From assembly GCF_007565055.1 (NCBI RefSeq), contig NC_044559.1, forward strand, positions 37,063,546 to 37,127,545: a stretch of DNA of 64,000 nt, given 5' to 3'. Of the stretch, positions 34,131 through 46,669 are shown piece after piece (the stretch's first letter is position 1; each line of letters begins with the position of its first letter). The translations under genes were made by a program, and so were the position numbers. This stretch comes from Rhinopithecus roxellana (lineage: Eukaryota; Chordata; Mammalia; Primates; Cercopithecidae). The notes under the pieces were generated by a model. That model was not told the DNA's origin. It made no database searches and saw only the letters and a program-made list of their open reading frames with translations.

Positions 34131-35466
34131 AGATTGTCCTTATTTATATAACCAGCCAGGCCAAACGCTCACCTTATCTTTTAAATATGGTGAATTATCT
34201 GTCTACCAGCCTGGATGGCAGACATCTCTGTGAGGCTAAAGCCCATCAGGGCATCCAGCACTGCCAGTTTATGGGACTTTTATGGATACCCCTGCTCATA
34301 TCTTCGCATCACTGTGTTCTCGTTTATGTTTTATTTATGTCACCAAACACAAGCAGTCTTGTATCTTGTTTCTGTCACAGATTTTATTCACTTTCTTGGC
34401 ATTTCTCTCAGGGTTTTATTAGTCATTTCTTGTTCCAGCTCCTAAATTTTCTATCACCTGCATCCCAGGGATTTGGTTGCATTCCGAAGATGATTAGAAT
34501 ATGAACGGACAGGGGTAGGAGGACCCTGAAGGTCCCCAGGGCGCTCGCTGCGGCTCTGTCTCCCACTTCTGCTTGATGATTCTGGGAGTGTTCTAGTCCT
34601 GCCCATCCCCACAGGCCCTGTACCATCTGTGCTGACAGCTGGGGTTCATTTCTCCGGGAATGAACTTGGGGATTTCTGCAAAAGCTGTCCCGAGAAGCCC
34701 AGAGCCAGGTGAGCTGCTGGAATCTAGGCTTTTGTTATACCTTTAAAACACCAGGCCGAGGTCCAAATGTTCACACAAATTTTTCATCTGAACCAACTTG
34801 GGGATTCTGTGGAATCATTCTAAACTTGGTCATCTGAAAGCAGAGCCAGGAAGCAAGACAATAGGAAAGCCCAGCTAAAAGAAAAATCACGAGAGAACAA
34901 AAGCGTGTCCTGCAGAATCCCAAGTGAAATACAGGCTTCTGTCTTAGAGCAAGCAAGGTCTTCTTGCTGTTTCAGGGACTATTAGTTGCATACTGAAGCA
35001 AACAACAGTGGCAATATTAATTACTATGTTTTATGTCTTAACATTTTGCCTTAAAAGTTCCTGGCAGTGATAAGGATGCCAAAGATGATAACTTCCTCAG
35101 GGAAATAGGGGAGTCATATTTTGCGCAGCCACCTTCACCATCCTAATTCATGGCCTCATGTGATGTTAAATGATTCTTCTTGGCCAGGCACTGAGCTAGA
35201 TGCTGGAAACAAGAACAACCACCTCATTCTAAGTCTTTATCTTTTATCAAAATACTATTTATAAGTCTATAGAAATCATACAATACACATATGATGGTAA
35301 CTAGGAATCCACCAACCCTATCCTCTAATTATAACGTTGTATTTTGAGAACATAATATAAATGTCAGGTGTGGGGTAAAGCCCAGTGCTGTCTGCCCTGC
35401 AGGCTCCTACACTACACCCTGCTGCCTTTTGCAACTCATATATGAGCAAAAGGTTGACTCTGAAAT
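34131..35466. other. Unique sequence, no gene seen
   Basis: No repeat family recognised. Overlapping plus frames at 34187-34504 (105 and 76 aa) occupy the same bases and have no domain. Confidence 0.4.
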
Positions 35467-35668
35467 AGTGGTTCTCAAGCAAGGGTGATTTTGCCTAGGC
35501 TCAGAGGACCCTTGGCAATGTCTAGAGATAGCTTTGACCACATGTGTAGATGGGGGGCTACCAAAGGATGCTGCTGAACATCAACAATGTATAAGATCTG
35601 ACAAGCCCATTCACCCAAAATATAATTATCTGGTCCTGAGTGTCAATAGTACCAAGGTTCGGAAACAT
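35467..35668 (-). mobile_element. MER20 hAT-Charlie element, antisense
   Basis: 'agtggttctcaagcaagggtgattttgcctaggctcagaggacccttggcaatgtctagagatagcttt', then 'ggatgctgctgaacatc', then 'gagtgtcaatagtaccaaggtt' follow antisense MER20. Confidence 0.85.
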
Positions 35669-35837
35669 GGTCTGGAAGTATTTGTGGCAGCCACACTTAG
35701 TCCTTCTGATCTGTTGTCAAGAAAACCCATTGTTTTGACACTGGGGATTTCTACATGTTTGCAGATTTCAAGAGCGTTTTCCGGTGAATGGGATAAAAGA
35801 AAAAGACACCACAATGATTTTTCTTTTTTTTTTTTTT

Positions 35838-36624
35838 AAAAAAGGAAACAATGTTTATTAGGATATTCTGGGGTGCGAGGATGGCCAAAGGGACTATGTA
35901 CATTCTGTAGTGCTTGAGCAATAGGCTAACAGAAAATTCAAACATCACAAAACCACTTCCAAAGTCCAAATTGCAAAACTTGTACTCCTACAGGAGATGT
36001 TCTTCCACGGGTGTTGGCAATAAAGGCTGTTGCAAAACAGCTGTGTGAGGAAGCCGTGTGGGAGTGACCCCAGGAGAATGTCCCAGTGTCCTCTGGAAAG
36101 CAGATACACAGGACGACGAGACAAATGTGTCATCTTCTACCAGTGGGAAGCTCAGTAAACACACAATAGAACATGGAGACGTGCCTGAAGCCTAACCAGA
36201 GGCTTCTCAACAAAGCTCAGTCAACCCCTCACCCCTGTTCTGAGGAGACTGGTTGTCTGAACCCCTCACTCAGGAAGGAATTCTAAAAATACCCTAAAAA
36301 TCAGAAGCCGCCTTCTCTACTCCACCGTACTATAAACCTGCATGAAACAGAACGAACATAAGCTGAAACATACCCTCAGGTTAAGAGTGAAAAATGCAAC
36401 ACCATCCAAAAGAGTACAAGAAAAAAATCCCACAACCTAAATCTCACACAGCTTCTCAGCAGGAGTTGGATTAAACTGAGAAAATAATTTCAATATCAAG
36501 GGATAATGCACGCAAGATGGGAAAACTCTTTAAAGCAAACTCTGCAGTGAAAAGTGTTTCCCCCACTCCCTTGGGCGAGGGAAGGGAGAAGAAGATAGAT
36601 AATGAGAACTATAAGGCCCTGGAT
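35838..36624 (-). other. Candidate 3' untranslated region
   Basis: Read on the minus strand, about 790 bases follow the stop codon of the short coding stretch to its right and end 'cctaataaacattgtttcc', with a canonical AATAAA (plus-strand 35854-35859). Then comes an A run (plus-strand T tract 35821-35837) and, beyond it, a GT/T-rich stretch ('cattgtggtgtctttttctttt' on the minus strand), a plausible downstream cleavage element. The A run soon after AATAAA is also what a retrocopy poly(A) tail would look like, so the two explanations stay open. No interspersed repeat is recognised inside. Confidence 0.45.
35854..35859 (-). terminator. AATAAA poly(A) signal
   Basis: Canonical hexamer on the minus strand, some 15 bases before the A run that would mark the cleavage point or a retrocopy tail. 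Confidence 0.5.
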
Positions 36625-36806
36625 TCAGGTTTCTGAAACTGTTTTTTTCAACCCTCGGAGGACAATCAGCTCTTTCTGAATCCAGAAGAGCACATCAGAA
36701 ATGCCCAATGACAGTAAGACCACAGCCAAATATGGCAGGGCAAACTGATTTGGTTCTGCAATTTCCATTCTCCTTCTCCACATTTGAGAAATGCCATCAG
36801 CTACAG
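36625..36806 (-). CDS. Candidate last coding exon (or truncated retrocopy), 59 residues
   Basis: Minus strand, open for 59 codons then TGA (36627-36625). The right edge is 'tattatttag' directly before the open stretch, a T-rich run ending in AG, as a splice acceptor would show. The first codon would be split (phase 1). The peptide begins VADGISQMWRRRMEIAEPNQ, has an apparent membrane helix (residues about 21-42, 'FALPYLAVVLLSLGISDVLF'), then a charged end 'LRGLKKTVSET'. Basic residues before the helix suggest a single-pass tail or the last helix of a multi-pass membrane protein. I do not recognise the family. No upstream exon was identified in the window. If it is a 5'-truncated processed pseudogene, the edge at an AG is coincidence. 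Confidence 0.4.
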
Positions 36807-36838
36807 CTAAATAATAGTAATAATAATAATAAACAATT
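36807..36838. repeat. (AAT)n microsatellite
   Basis: 'ctaaataatagtaataataataataaacaa'. On the minus strand this forms the T-rich run ahead of the candidate splice acceptor. Confidence 0.85.
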
Positions 36839-36900
36839 CCAGATCAAGCATGCTTGATCAAGCGCACCAGGAAGATAAGGCTGGATCATATAACCCTCCA

Positions 36901-36966
36901 ATGTGTGTGTGTCTGTGTGTGTGTGTGTGTCTGTGTGAGACAGAGAGAGAGAGAAAGAGAGAGAAT
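36901..36966. repeat. Compound (TG)n-(GA)n microsatellite
   Basis: TG units broken by 'tctg', then 'agacagagagagagagaaagagagaga'. A mixed dinucleotide tract with a sharp switch at about 36938. Confidence 0.95.
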
Positions 36967-39900
36967 CACGTATTATTGGTGGAGCCTTATGAGCCAGTGA
37001 ACTGAGAAGGCCCAGGGTACCTTCACCTGCACTGCCACAGTCACCTGGTCTGGCCCCAGGTAATCAACCTTTACTGATTTTCAACAACCCTGGTTCCCTA
37101 TATTCAGGACATCCACTGGATTTTCTCATTCTTCTTCCTACTTCACTCTAGTCTTAGGATCTGTGCTATGCTTGCAGGTATCGGGGTCAATGTGCACAGT
37201 CGAAGTTTTGCTCCTTTGAGCCCTGCTGATTGTTTGCTTTCCTCAGCTAAAGCAGCTCTGGCATCTCTAATTCCCACCTGCACCATGGCCGGTACCTGAC
37301 AGTTGTGACTTCCCCACCGCTGTGCCTACCTGGCCAAGCTCATGGCCCTCTGAGGCCCAGACGAGTGGCCGCCTAAGTGCCCCAAGGTGGCCTTTTAGGC
37401 TCAGGATGAAGGTGGGTGTGTTTGCTTTCTCTATCATGGAAGAGCTGGATTTGTCATTGTTTGCACATGGCACAGGACTTACCCCCTGGGAGACTGAGTC
37501 TAAGTTTCATGAATGATTTTGTAAAGAGAATACAGCGTCTCCGAAGGACGTGAAATGGAAGGATTCTGCCAATCTGGAAGGGATGGGTTTCCCTAAGCTG
37601 CTGTCAGAGGGCCCTGTGTTCTCAAGTTCAGCTCCAAATGCTAGTTCATTCTGTCAGAGTACTCACTCAATAAATGTGCTGACTGGATAAGCATTTGATG
37701 TGGCTTCTCAGGATACTGATGGAGAACTTGTCATCCCTGGTATTCGTCTGGGATTGGGGGAGTCGTCTTACCTTTCTTGTCAGCATCCTGTGCTTGAGGC
37801 AGATTAAAATCTCAGCGGACTAACTGGCGAATTTTTCACAAAGTCTACCCCCATTTTGGGCTCTGTCCTTTCTGGCAGATGTGAGCCTGCTGGGAAAGAT
37901 GCTAGTTTCTCACCTCTCAGCAGGAAATGCCATGGGCAGATTTAAAGTCACTTGGATCCCAATGCTTTCTCAGACCCTTTCTCCCAGGTCACCCTCAAAA
38001 ACCTCAGGAGGACACATTCAGGATCAATACAGCCCAATGCCAGGAATATGATGCCAATAGGTCAGTTTTTGCTACTGTATGACAGAATAAAGCCCTTAAA
38101 TGTCAAGGTTTTTCATTTAACCAGTTTCTGAGTACCTACTATGGGTCATGCTTTCTGCTGAAGAAGCATGGGTGTGAGCAGCAAGAGATGTTCAAACTAA
38201 GGAAAAACTAAAGATCTCTGGCCAGTCTCCTGGCACCCTACAAAACAAAACTGGGGATTGGTAAGAAAGCCTAGCCTGAGACGAAGAGAAGAAAATCAGA
38301 GAAAACCTTCTATTGATGCTGGTGCTGGGCTTGGCAGCTGCCCTGGAGCAAAAATTTACTCCCCATGGCAGTGGGACAAGATGCTGATATTGGCACCTGC
38401 CAGAGGCAGACAGCCGAAGTCGCAGCTGCGCTGGTCAAATGAGCTTGGAGACCTTAGGGGGCTGAGACCTCAATGACTATTAGCAGGCTGTGGTTCTCTG
38501 CAGGCAGTTTATTGGAATAGGGTTTGTGCGCCTTCTCCACCCCTCTGGGCTGGGTCTCAGAACAATCAGAAGTGCAGGTGGCACATTCTGCTGAAAACCA
38601 CCCCTGCATGGTCTCTGGGAGGGAGGAGAAGCTCATCAGAGACACTGGGAGCAACAAAGGGATTCCTGGCAAGGATAAGACCATCCCCAATCCCAAAGCT
38701 AAGAAGAGAGAGCTCAGAGGAGAGTTAGCTGGAGGAACTTTGTATTTGGGGATTAGCATCATCTTCAGATCATCTGGCTCCTGAGAGAGGCTTCTCTGTG
38801 TTAAAAGATATCTGTTGGAACAGAAAGTAATTTGGGTCGAACTAAATTTAGAGCAATTACGATGAAGAATTGGGGAGGGCAATACTTAGGCAATAAAGAA
38901 CAAGGTGGTGGAGGGAGGCCTGAATAATAACGATGAAAGAGAGCTGAATCAGCCAATATCCTGATATAAATGAAATGTCCTACAGAATACATCCCAGGAC
39001 GGAGGGATTGGCAAAAACCACAGATTTAAGGCCTCTGCAGTGAGAATCTTTTTCAGAGGTCCAGCCCTTACAAAGAATTCTAGACAACAGACTTAAAACA
39101 AATGGTCACTTGAGAAGCAGAGCTGTGTCAAAGTCAAGAGGTGTCAGATATACACTTGAGATATCTATCTTAGGGATGAGAGAAAAATGTAGCTTCTAAG
39201 GGTATCCAACCAAATCTCCACTTGTTTTATTTTAGAATTTCTAATAAGAAATTCCTTCCTCTGTCATTCGAATATTATTATTAGCTCTGGCTTCCTGTCT
39301 CTAAATAACTTCTGCCTGATTCAAGGAACTCTGGCTGTTCTGTTAGAAGGTTCCTATTCTGATCAGTAAGGAACATCAGCGGACTCTGATCCATTCACCC
39401 TTCGAACATGGCCCACTATTGCACCTTGATTTTGCCTTATTGCTCCAACTCTCCAAGCTCAGATGGGCCTTCTGCTGTCACTGTGCCCAGGCCAGTGGTA
39501 ATTCACTCCTGCCTGTTGTCATCGCTTTTAGGTTGTTCTTGAAAAGATGGGTGTCACACAGTCTGATTTGCTTTATCAAAGAGCAGAGGCAAAAGCAACA
39601 CAGATCATGGGGTTATGAATCCAGGAGATCATCAACAGCCTCGAAAGAGAATTAGAACATGTGAATTCATTTAAGCAGCCCTTTTCTGGTCTGTAGTTTA
39701 TTGATTCAAATACATCGTGCATGTCTAACTGCATGAATGAAAACTTATTTTCCAAAAGACAGCTCCTCTGAGGCCACAATTTTGTAAATAATAACAACAG
39801 AAATACATTTCTGCTGAATTCTGAGAAAAGAATTTGCTAATTATATAAACTCCCACTGCTCTTACATCTCTTTTCCCAGGCACTTTACACGGACTCCAAA

Positions 39901-42900
39901 ATGCTTTGGCTCTCCCACACTCCTAGTACAGCAGATGGAGTGCTTGGGAGTGTCTGATTTAGAGACAAGAAGGCAAGGGGGAGACGGGCAGCAGCTAGAA
40001 GCGGCCCATCCTCAGAGTGTATGCAAGATAGGAAGTGTCTGAATATGGACCAAATCAAAGGCTGGGGCAGCTCTGGAGGAGCCCTGTCTGGTGTTTGAGT
40101 AACCTGAAGACACAACTTCTAAGACATTCTTACTACAGCAAAAAAATGTGTTTAAAAAAAAATGGAATGGAAATCACACTCCTATCACATTCTAGATCGT
40201 TTGCTATACTTCATGAAAAATAACCTATGTTAATCTCAACTTATACTTTTTTTATTAGAGACTTGAAAAAAATCAGGTATGGAAAAATAAATATGTAATT
40301 GGCATTCTCAATTCCTTCTCTATGTTGTGCGCTTCTTCCTTCATGTGCTCTATTAAAAAGATACTCAAGCATATATCGGTCAAAAATATTCAACATCAAA
40401 GTGGAATGAATGTGCTTCTAATCAGTGTGGCAATATTGCCTTTATTCCCCCTCTCTTTCTTTCTGAAATAATAAGTAGGGCATGGCTAGATGTAATCAGG
40501 GAGTCATGGGCTGCATGGACCCTAGTTACTGTTTCATTTCATCAAAATTAACTGCAATGAGATACTTCCTGCAAGACACCCAAACCTCAGCAGATAATCC
40601 CTGTCTTCACTGGCACCCCAAATGCCCGGACTGAAGGACAGGAAGTAGTGAATCATTTTTGCTTTTAAGCATGCCAAGAAGAAGTGAGACAGGTAAATGA
40701 TTGAAATCATTGTGCTCCAGTTTTGGGGCAAATGGTGGTGTTTGAGGGTCACTGTGTCAAACTAAGATCACACTGAGTGGCAGAAACCTTGCTTGGCTTG
40801 CTTTGATAAGAATCTCTCCAACGTGTTGTCCCTGAACGAGATGCTTCCCCCTATTTATTTAATCAGCAACTGATTTTCAAATTGAGGATTTGGTAACTTG
40901 AATATGCTTTTATGCTTTTATCACTGAAGAAAAATGAGATCTTTGTTGGTGACAGATGAGGCTTTTCAAAATTTAATTTATATGTTGCCTACCCATGCAT
41001 TCTTCAATGAGGGCTGCCCTTGTTAGCACTGAAACTCCCATTTCCTCTTTGGTCATCTGAAGCTAATTAGAGCTGCTGTTACTGCAGAAGTAATCAATAG
41101 TTTTCTACAGTGGATCACATAGAATCAGATCCCTATGCAATTAGTCCAGTGTAGATACACAGAGATAACTTAATGAAAACAAAATATGCTCTGTAAGAGA
41201 TATGCGCTCATAGATAACTGGCATTCCAAATATTTTGACACATTTAATGTGTTTATTCAAAGTAAGAGTCTTTATAGAACTTTTCACTAATTAAATACAG
41301 TTGAGTGTCTGCGGAATTTCCCTTGAAAACATTTTGAAGTGAAAAAAGTCAGTACCGAGTACTGTATATTTGTGTTGATTAACATTTGGACACAAATGCA
41401 CTTTGAACACCAATAGAGCTAAAAGACTATGCCTTTATCTTGGATTTCATAGATTTCCCCTTCCCCCTAGTGATTTGACTAATCTTACAAGGCAAACACC
41501 AGCAGGCAAAGGGGATCTGTAGAAACGTGCACCCTGGTTTCCTCCTCCACCTCTCTACCAATGTGGGAAAAAAGCCAGTGCTCCCCAGCACTTTATCAAG
41601 GTGGGATCTCTGCTTCTTTACTTAATGTTGGAGAAAAGTGGCCACCACTGTAGATTCAGAATCTCGCCATCTAAACCAGACTTCGACAGTGCACTTTCGG
41701 GTCTACTTAGTCAAGAAAGAGAATAATGGAAGATGATATGTGGTTAGCAAAGCCAGATGCATTATCACCAGGGTCCTGTTCTGCTGATCTGTGCCAACCA
41801 ACTCATCTCACCAAACCTAATGTCAACCCTCTTGATCCACAAACCTTCCTTCTTTTCTAACATGGTCTGCAGTCTGTCACGGAGGACATAAAACAAGATG
41901 CAAGCAGATCCTTAATGACCTTCAGACCAAACGGCTCCAAACAGTGGCCAAGACATTGCAGTCAGGACTAAGGACAATCCTTAGGAAAAGAACTGGGCAT
42001 CCCAGCATGGATGTACTTCCAAAGAAAGGACAACCTGCCCATGCCCATGTGTCCCAATCAAAGCTGCCTTTGTCAGATAACCTGAAAACCAAGGTGCCGG
42101 ATTGCATCATGACAAGGGTGCCATGAGATGCTGCAGAACATTTGCAAGCAGCCACCAGTTCCCTCCACCGGTATGCATGCTTGCACTTCAAGAAATAATA
42201 AAAGACAATGCTTGTCTGCTCTGTTTCCTCCTGCCTGTCCACGGTCATGTGATGCAGAACTTTCTACTACAGCACGAGGCTTCTCAGAGTCTGCTTTTGA
42301 AGAGCTATATTTGTGAAGTTCATATCGGAGCGAACACTACTTATGAGGGGAAACAAGCTCTGTATTTTTGTAATAAACCATCAGTAAAAAAATGAGACAA
42401 TATCATTACTTTCAAAATATAGAAAGCCAATAGTTGAAATCATTTAGTAGTAAAATTTTTTCTACATATAATCTCATAAGTGTAAAGAGTATTAGAGCGA
42501 CGTTTCGGCTATATTGGACTCTTGTTAGGTAAAGGGCTTCTCACTCAGGTAAGGCTTAGGATTAGAAGAGTGCTGTTCAGGGATTGAGGTACTGACTCGG
42601 CACACTCATTCCCCACTCTCTATTTTGACTAAAAGACGGATACTATATTTAGATGTGACAGGTGTTTTTTCTTTTGTACAAGAGCGCAGAACTGTTTACA
42701 GTACATAAACATCAGCATGGAAAATGCTAGTACATATAGAAAGGTGAACATCAGTACCAGCTGTTTCCACAAGGCCCACTCTTGATAAGAATCTTCTTTG
42801 TGGCAAAAAAGCGTGGCATCAATGTCAGGTTGAAATTTATATCATTAGAAATCAATGTCATTAGATGAGATATGGGAGTTACCTTAGAAATATTAACTCC

Positions 42901-44689
42901 TTCTCTAGCTAGGAAAGGCCAGAAGTAAAACTGTTAAAATCATCATCATCATCATCAAAAACACAGCCCCAGTTTGCTTTACAGCCCAATTTACAAACTG
43001 TCCTTTTAAAATACAGCATATCCCAAAGCCTTCTGAGTCTGGAATGGAGCACTGCATCAGGTTTTTCACAGAAGCCCCAAAGGATCACAAGAAGCTGTCT
43101 TAAAAAAAAAAAATGTTCCAGTTGGATGGAACTGGTTCTCAACTGAGCTCCTAAAACTGGAATTTCAGCTATACAAGAGAACAGGAAACAGATAACTTGG
43201 TTTTTGTCTTTTTACATGTCCATATTGTATTTTTTTAAATGCAGCTACGATGTTTCTGCTAAAGATAAAGATAATAGGGTAGACAGAGCGGTTACCACCA
43301 GAACCAGCAGTGGGCTCAGACCGCAGCTTGGAGGAGCAGCCATTGATTTTGTGGTTATGTGGCTGGAAGCACCGAGACCTTCTTTTTCATAATTACCCTG
43401 TAAGAAAGAATGGTTTCATTATCATTCACTGCATGTCTTCTCTCTACCACAGTATACTTTACACTCTCTCTCCCCCCAGCTCCCCACTGGCTGACCCACT
43501 CACCAAAGCTGACCAAGATTTTACCACTGAGACTCAAATTCACTGACTTGCAGTTTTATGGGAAGAAACCATGAATCTGGATTAGAACCAGATACTTTTG
43601 ATAAATTGGTCAATGCTTACTGCTTGCTCTCCCGTTAGGGATTATTAAATTCATTTGGGGGGAAGATATCTGAGTTCAGGTACCCCTGCCATTCTTTACC
43701 TCTCTCTCCAGGGTTCCATGTTGCACAGGTAACTGTTAGCTGTGCAGCACGGAACGCTTCTCCTATCTCTGGCTGAAAAGGAATGCTCGCTGTCTCTCCC
43801 CATCAGGGAAGGAGGACAGCAGAGTCATCTCAGGAAACTTGCCCGAACAAGTGACAGTTTGTGTAGAGATGGGTCACAGACAGCATTGGAGACAGGCAGA
43901 GCAGCCTCTCCCTGCATGAGCCAGTTCAATCCCAGATTTTATAGATGAGGAGTTGGAGAGAGCAAGCGCTTGCTTGCTCATTGCTGGGAGAACCAAACCA
44001 CAACTCCAGCTTCTGGACTCCCAGCCAGCACAGCTGTCCTTCCTCAGGACAGAATCCTCCATCCCCTTCGCCAGCACCTGCTTAATCCCATAATGCCAAC
44101 CTCCTACACAAGGAACCAGGGCCCACACACAGCAGAATTATCGGTCTCCTCACCAGTAAACTGGATTGAGTAATGTAAGTACCATGGGGGCCTGTGGAGG
44201 TCAGAGGCACCACAGATAGAGAACATCTGGTAGCAGTGAGATTTGCTATGTATCTTCTCTGTGCTGGATGATTTTACATGACTGTGATTACAGAGAGGCT
44301 CAGGGCCCTGGAACACTTGTATTAATCCTGGGACAAAGATCCTGGGTCCCAGGCTTACTTCCAACTTTGTGAACTGGAATTCAAAGTCTTCACCTTGCTC
44401 AAAGGGCAGATGGTCATGGAGGGTGGCTTAGATTTCTTGTAGACTGGATACCTTCTTGTCTTTGAATGCTTTATATGATACCCTGCCCCAGGGGCCCAAA
44501 GGCTATGTTTCTATAAATGCAGGAAGCCTCCAAAAGAAACATACTTACATTGGAAATACAGAGGTGTGTATTGCCCGACACATTGGATTTTAGCTTCTGT
44601 GCCTGGAGAGAGACAAGAAAAGAAAAAAAAAAAATGCTCAAACATAATACAGAAGAGTAATTACTGATGATCCATTAATCAGCTGTCTA
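36967..44689. other. Repeat-poor block, no gene seen
   Basis: About 7.7 kb in which I recognise no Alu, L1, LTR or MIR, apart from a short (TCA)n at about 42940-42957. This is unusually repeat-poor against the window average. Open frames reach 142 aa (38454-38882, minus) and 108 aa (41922-42248, minus) but show no domain and overlap other frames. It could hold intron or regulatory sequence of a gene linked to the candidate exon at 36.6 kb; that is inference. Confidence 0.4.
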
Positions 44690-44930
44690 GGGCAATGCTC
44701 TCTGATAAATATGTGAGACGCAGCTGTGAGCTCCATATATAATTGAACATTTTCTAGTAGCCATGTAATAAAGAGATATCAGGTGAAGTTAATTTTAATA
44801 TGTTTTATTTAACCCAATATATTACCATTTCAAAATGTACTCACTATTAATAAGATACTTTACATTCTTTTTATCCATTCTACGTGTTCAGAATCTGGTG
44901 CGTTTGGCATGGCACATCTCAATTCCAACT
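44690..44930. mobile_element. Old hAT-type MER element, family not assigned
   Basis: 'agtagccatgtaataaagagatatcaggtgaagttaattttaatatgttttatttaacccaatatatta', 'atttcaaaatgtactcactattaataagatactttacattctttt' and 'ggcacatctcaattc' match a familiar mammalian DNA-transposon fossil whose ends read 'agccacatgtggct'. Confidence 0.6.
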
Positions 44931-45112
44931 TACCCCATTTCAAAGCCGAGTGGCTCCTGAAGGAGCAGCCCAGGACTAGGTTACTAAAGAAAACGTTTTG
45001 AAGTCATCCCTCATTTCTTCAAGTGAATTGTTGGGAAGTACCTCCTTCTAGGTAAAAATATGGCAATAAACATCTGCATTTGTGAGTAATATAGACAGAG
45101 GCCTTCCTGAGC

Positions 45113-45147
45113 TTGTTTATTTGTTCATTTGTTTATTTGTTGTTCCA
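45113..45147. repeat. (TTTG/TTTA)n short tract
   Basis: 'tgtttatttgttcatttgtttatttgttg' is an imperfect tetranucleotide run. It explains the hydrophobic start of the 70-aa frame at 45082-45294. Confidence 0.7.
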
Positions 45148-45529
45148 GTCAACAAACCCTTACTACCTGTTTACCAATGCTGGGTATATGGTGATGAACA
45201 AAATAGGACCTGGTCCCTGGGTTCTTGGGGCTCCTCTCTAGTGAGGAAACTACTCACTCGTCACTGTTTAGGATCACATAGAATCAGGGGCTAAGGCACA
45301 GGGCAGGGACCCTTTCAGATGGGCATCCTCAAAGAGTCACACAGAGCATTACAGATCCTCAATGTAGCCATTTGAAAATGGCTTCCCGAGCAGTTGCAAG
45401 GGGACTGGGCTGTGAAGGCACTGAGTTCCCTGTTTCTCCTCAACTGGAACAGCCCTCCACTGGGCTTCTACCTGATAATTTCATCATAGGAAACGTCCCA
45501 TTGCTCAAATAATGACAGTGTAAATGCAT

Positions 45530-45650
45530 GTGAAAACTACTGACCCTGGTACAACCCTCTCATACCCAGACAAGTTAAGTGACTAATTCAAGGTCACACA
45601 GCAATTTACTTACAGACTCAGGATGCAAACTCAGTCTCTTCAATTCCTAA
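45530..45650 (-). repeat. MIR SINE, antisense
   Basis: 'acccagacaagttaagtgactaattcaaggtcacacagcaatttact' is the antisense MIR core ('gaggttaagtaacttgcccaaggtcacacagctagta'). Confidence 0.75.
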
Positions 45651-46661
45651 ATGAAAATGTGCTGCCTCCTGCATCACAGTGTTTCTCCCCAAAATCCACA
45701 CAAACAACTCCCACAACGCTCCTCCCTCATCCCCAGCAACAGGAGCCATTTGGCATTGACAGACAGAGAGCTTACTTGTCAATGGGCTGAGCCCTGGTTA
45801 AGCGTTACACTTGAATCAAGGAGGACCTGAGCAACCAGCTCTGTGTGGCTGGCACTGGCAGGCTGCCTGTTGTGACTTTTGCAACTCCTGGAAGACATGC
45901 TAAGCTAAAATGATAGCATGTTCACCCAAGGAGTAATTTATTGACCATAATGCTACTTGGGAGGCATCATAATCTTTACCTATATTTGCATATGCCAGCT
46001 GTGAATATGAAATAGAAACCTTTAAACAGCATCAAGAATAAGACACTGTGAAGCATCCCTGGGCTGTTCAAAGGTCACTAAATGTTATGTATAAGAAGAT
46101 CAGAGGGGAAATTGGAAGAGGAATTGAACCTGATTCAAAAGCCTACTTTTAATCTATATTAATAGCAAATCTGGTCCACTGCATTGTCACCTACAGAGAG
46201 TAATGTGTAGTGCTTTACATGTTTTATTTCTGTTCAAGTTTGGAATTGTGCCCAGACACCAAAATGGCCCTAAAACCTCACATTCTGCCTTTTCTAGGCC
46301 ATAATCTACAAAAGACATAAGCCCTTGCTAAGGGCCTTTGCATAACTAACAAATTTACTGAATTGCACAGGGGAGGCAGCGTGATTTCTAGACTGGGATG
46401 CATTATGCTCTCAAGTTCTTTCTATGCTTGCGGTCACAGCTAAGTTGCACCTCAGTGTCCTAGACCACAGTAGCTTCTAAGAGTTCCAAGGGCTGGGAAG
46501 GCTTCTTTCCTACTTTGTTAGGTATGATTAGCACTAGCAGACAGTGTTTTATTCATTGTATACTCAATCTGTGACACTCATTAGCTATACTGCAGGAGTA
46601 TAATCCTACCATTATTAAATGATTAGAAAGGGGCTTTCATCAATGGACTAGAAAAGGCCTC
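45651..46661. other. Repeat-poor sequence, possible regulatory DNA
   Basis: No gene or repeat recognised. 45900-46330 is AT-rich and lacks repeats ('atatttgcatatgccag' includes an ATTTGCAT octamer at about 45984). Function is unknown. Confidence 0.35.
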
Positions 46662-46669
46662 TATCTTAA

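Noticed and set aside
38454..38882. 142-aa minus-strand frame with a hydrophobic middle
   Set aside because: Low-complexity leucine/serine stretch, overlapped by an 86-aa plus frame, no recognised family.
41922..42395. Overlapping frames of 108, 97 and 62 aa considered as an exon
   Set aside because: No consistent splice sites or domain; frames in three registers share the bases.
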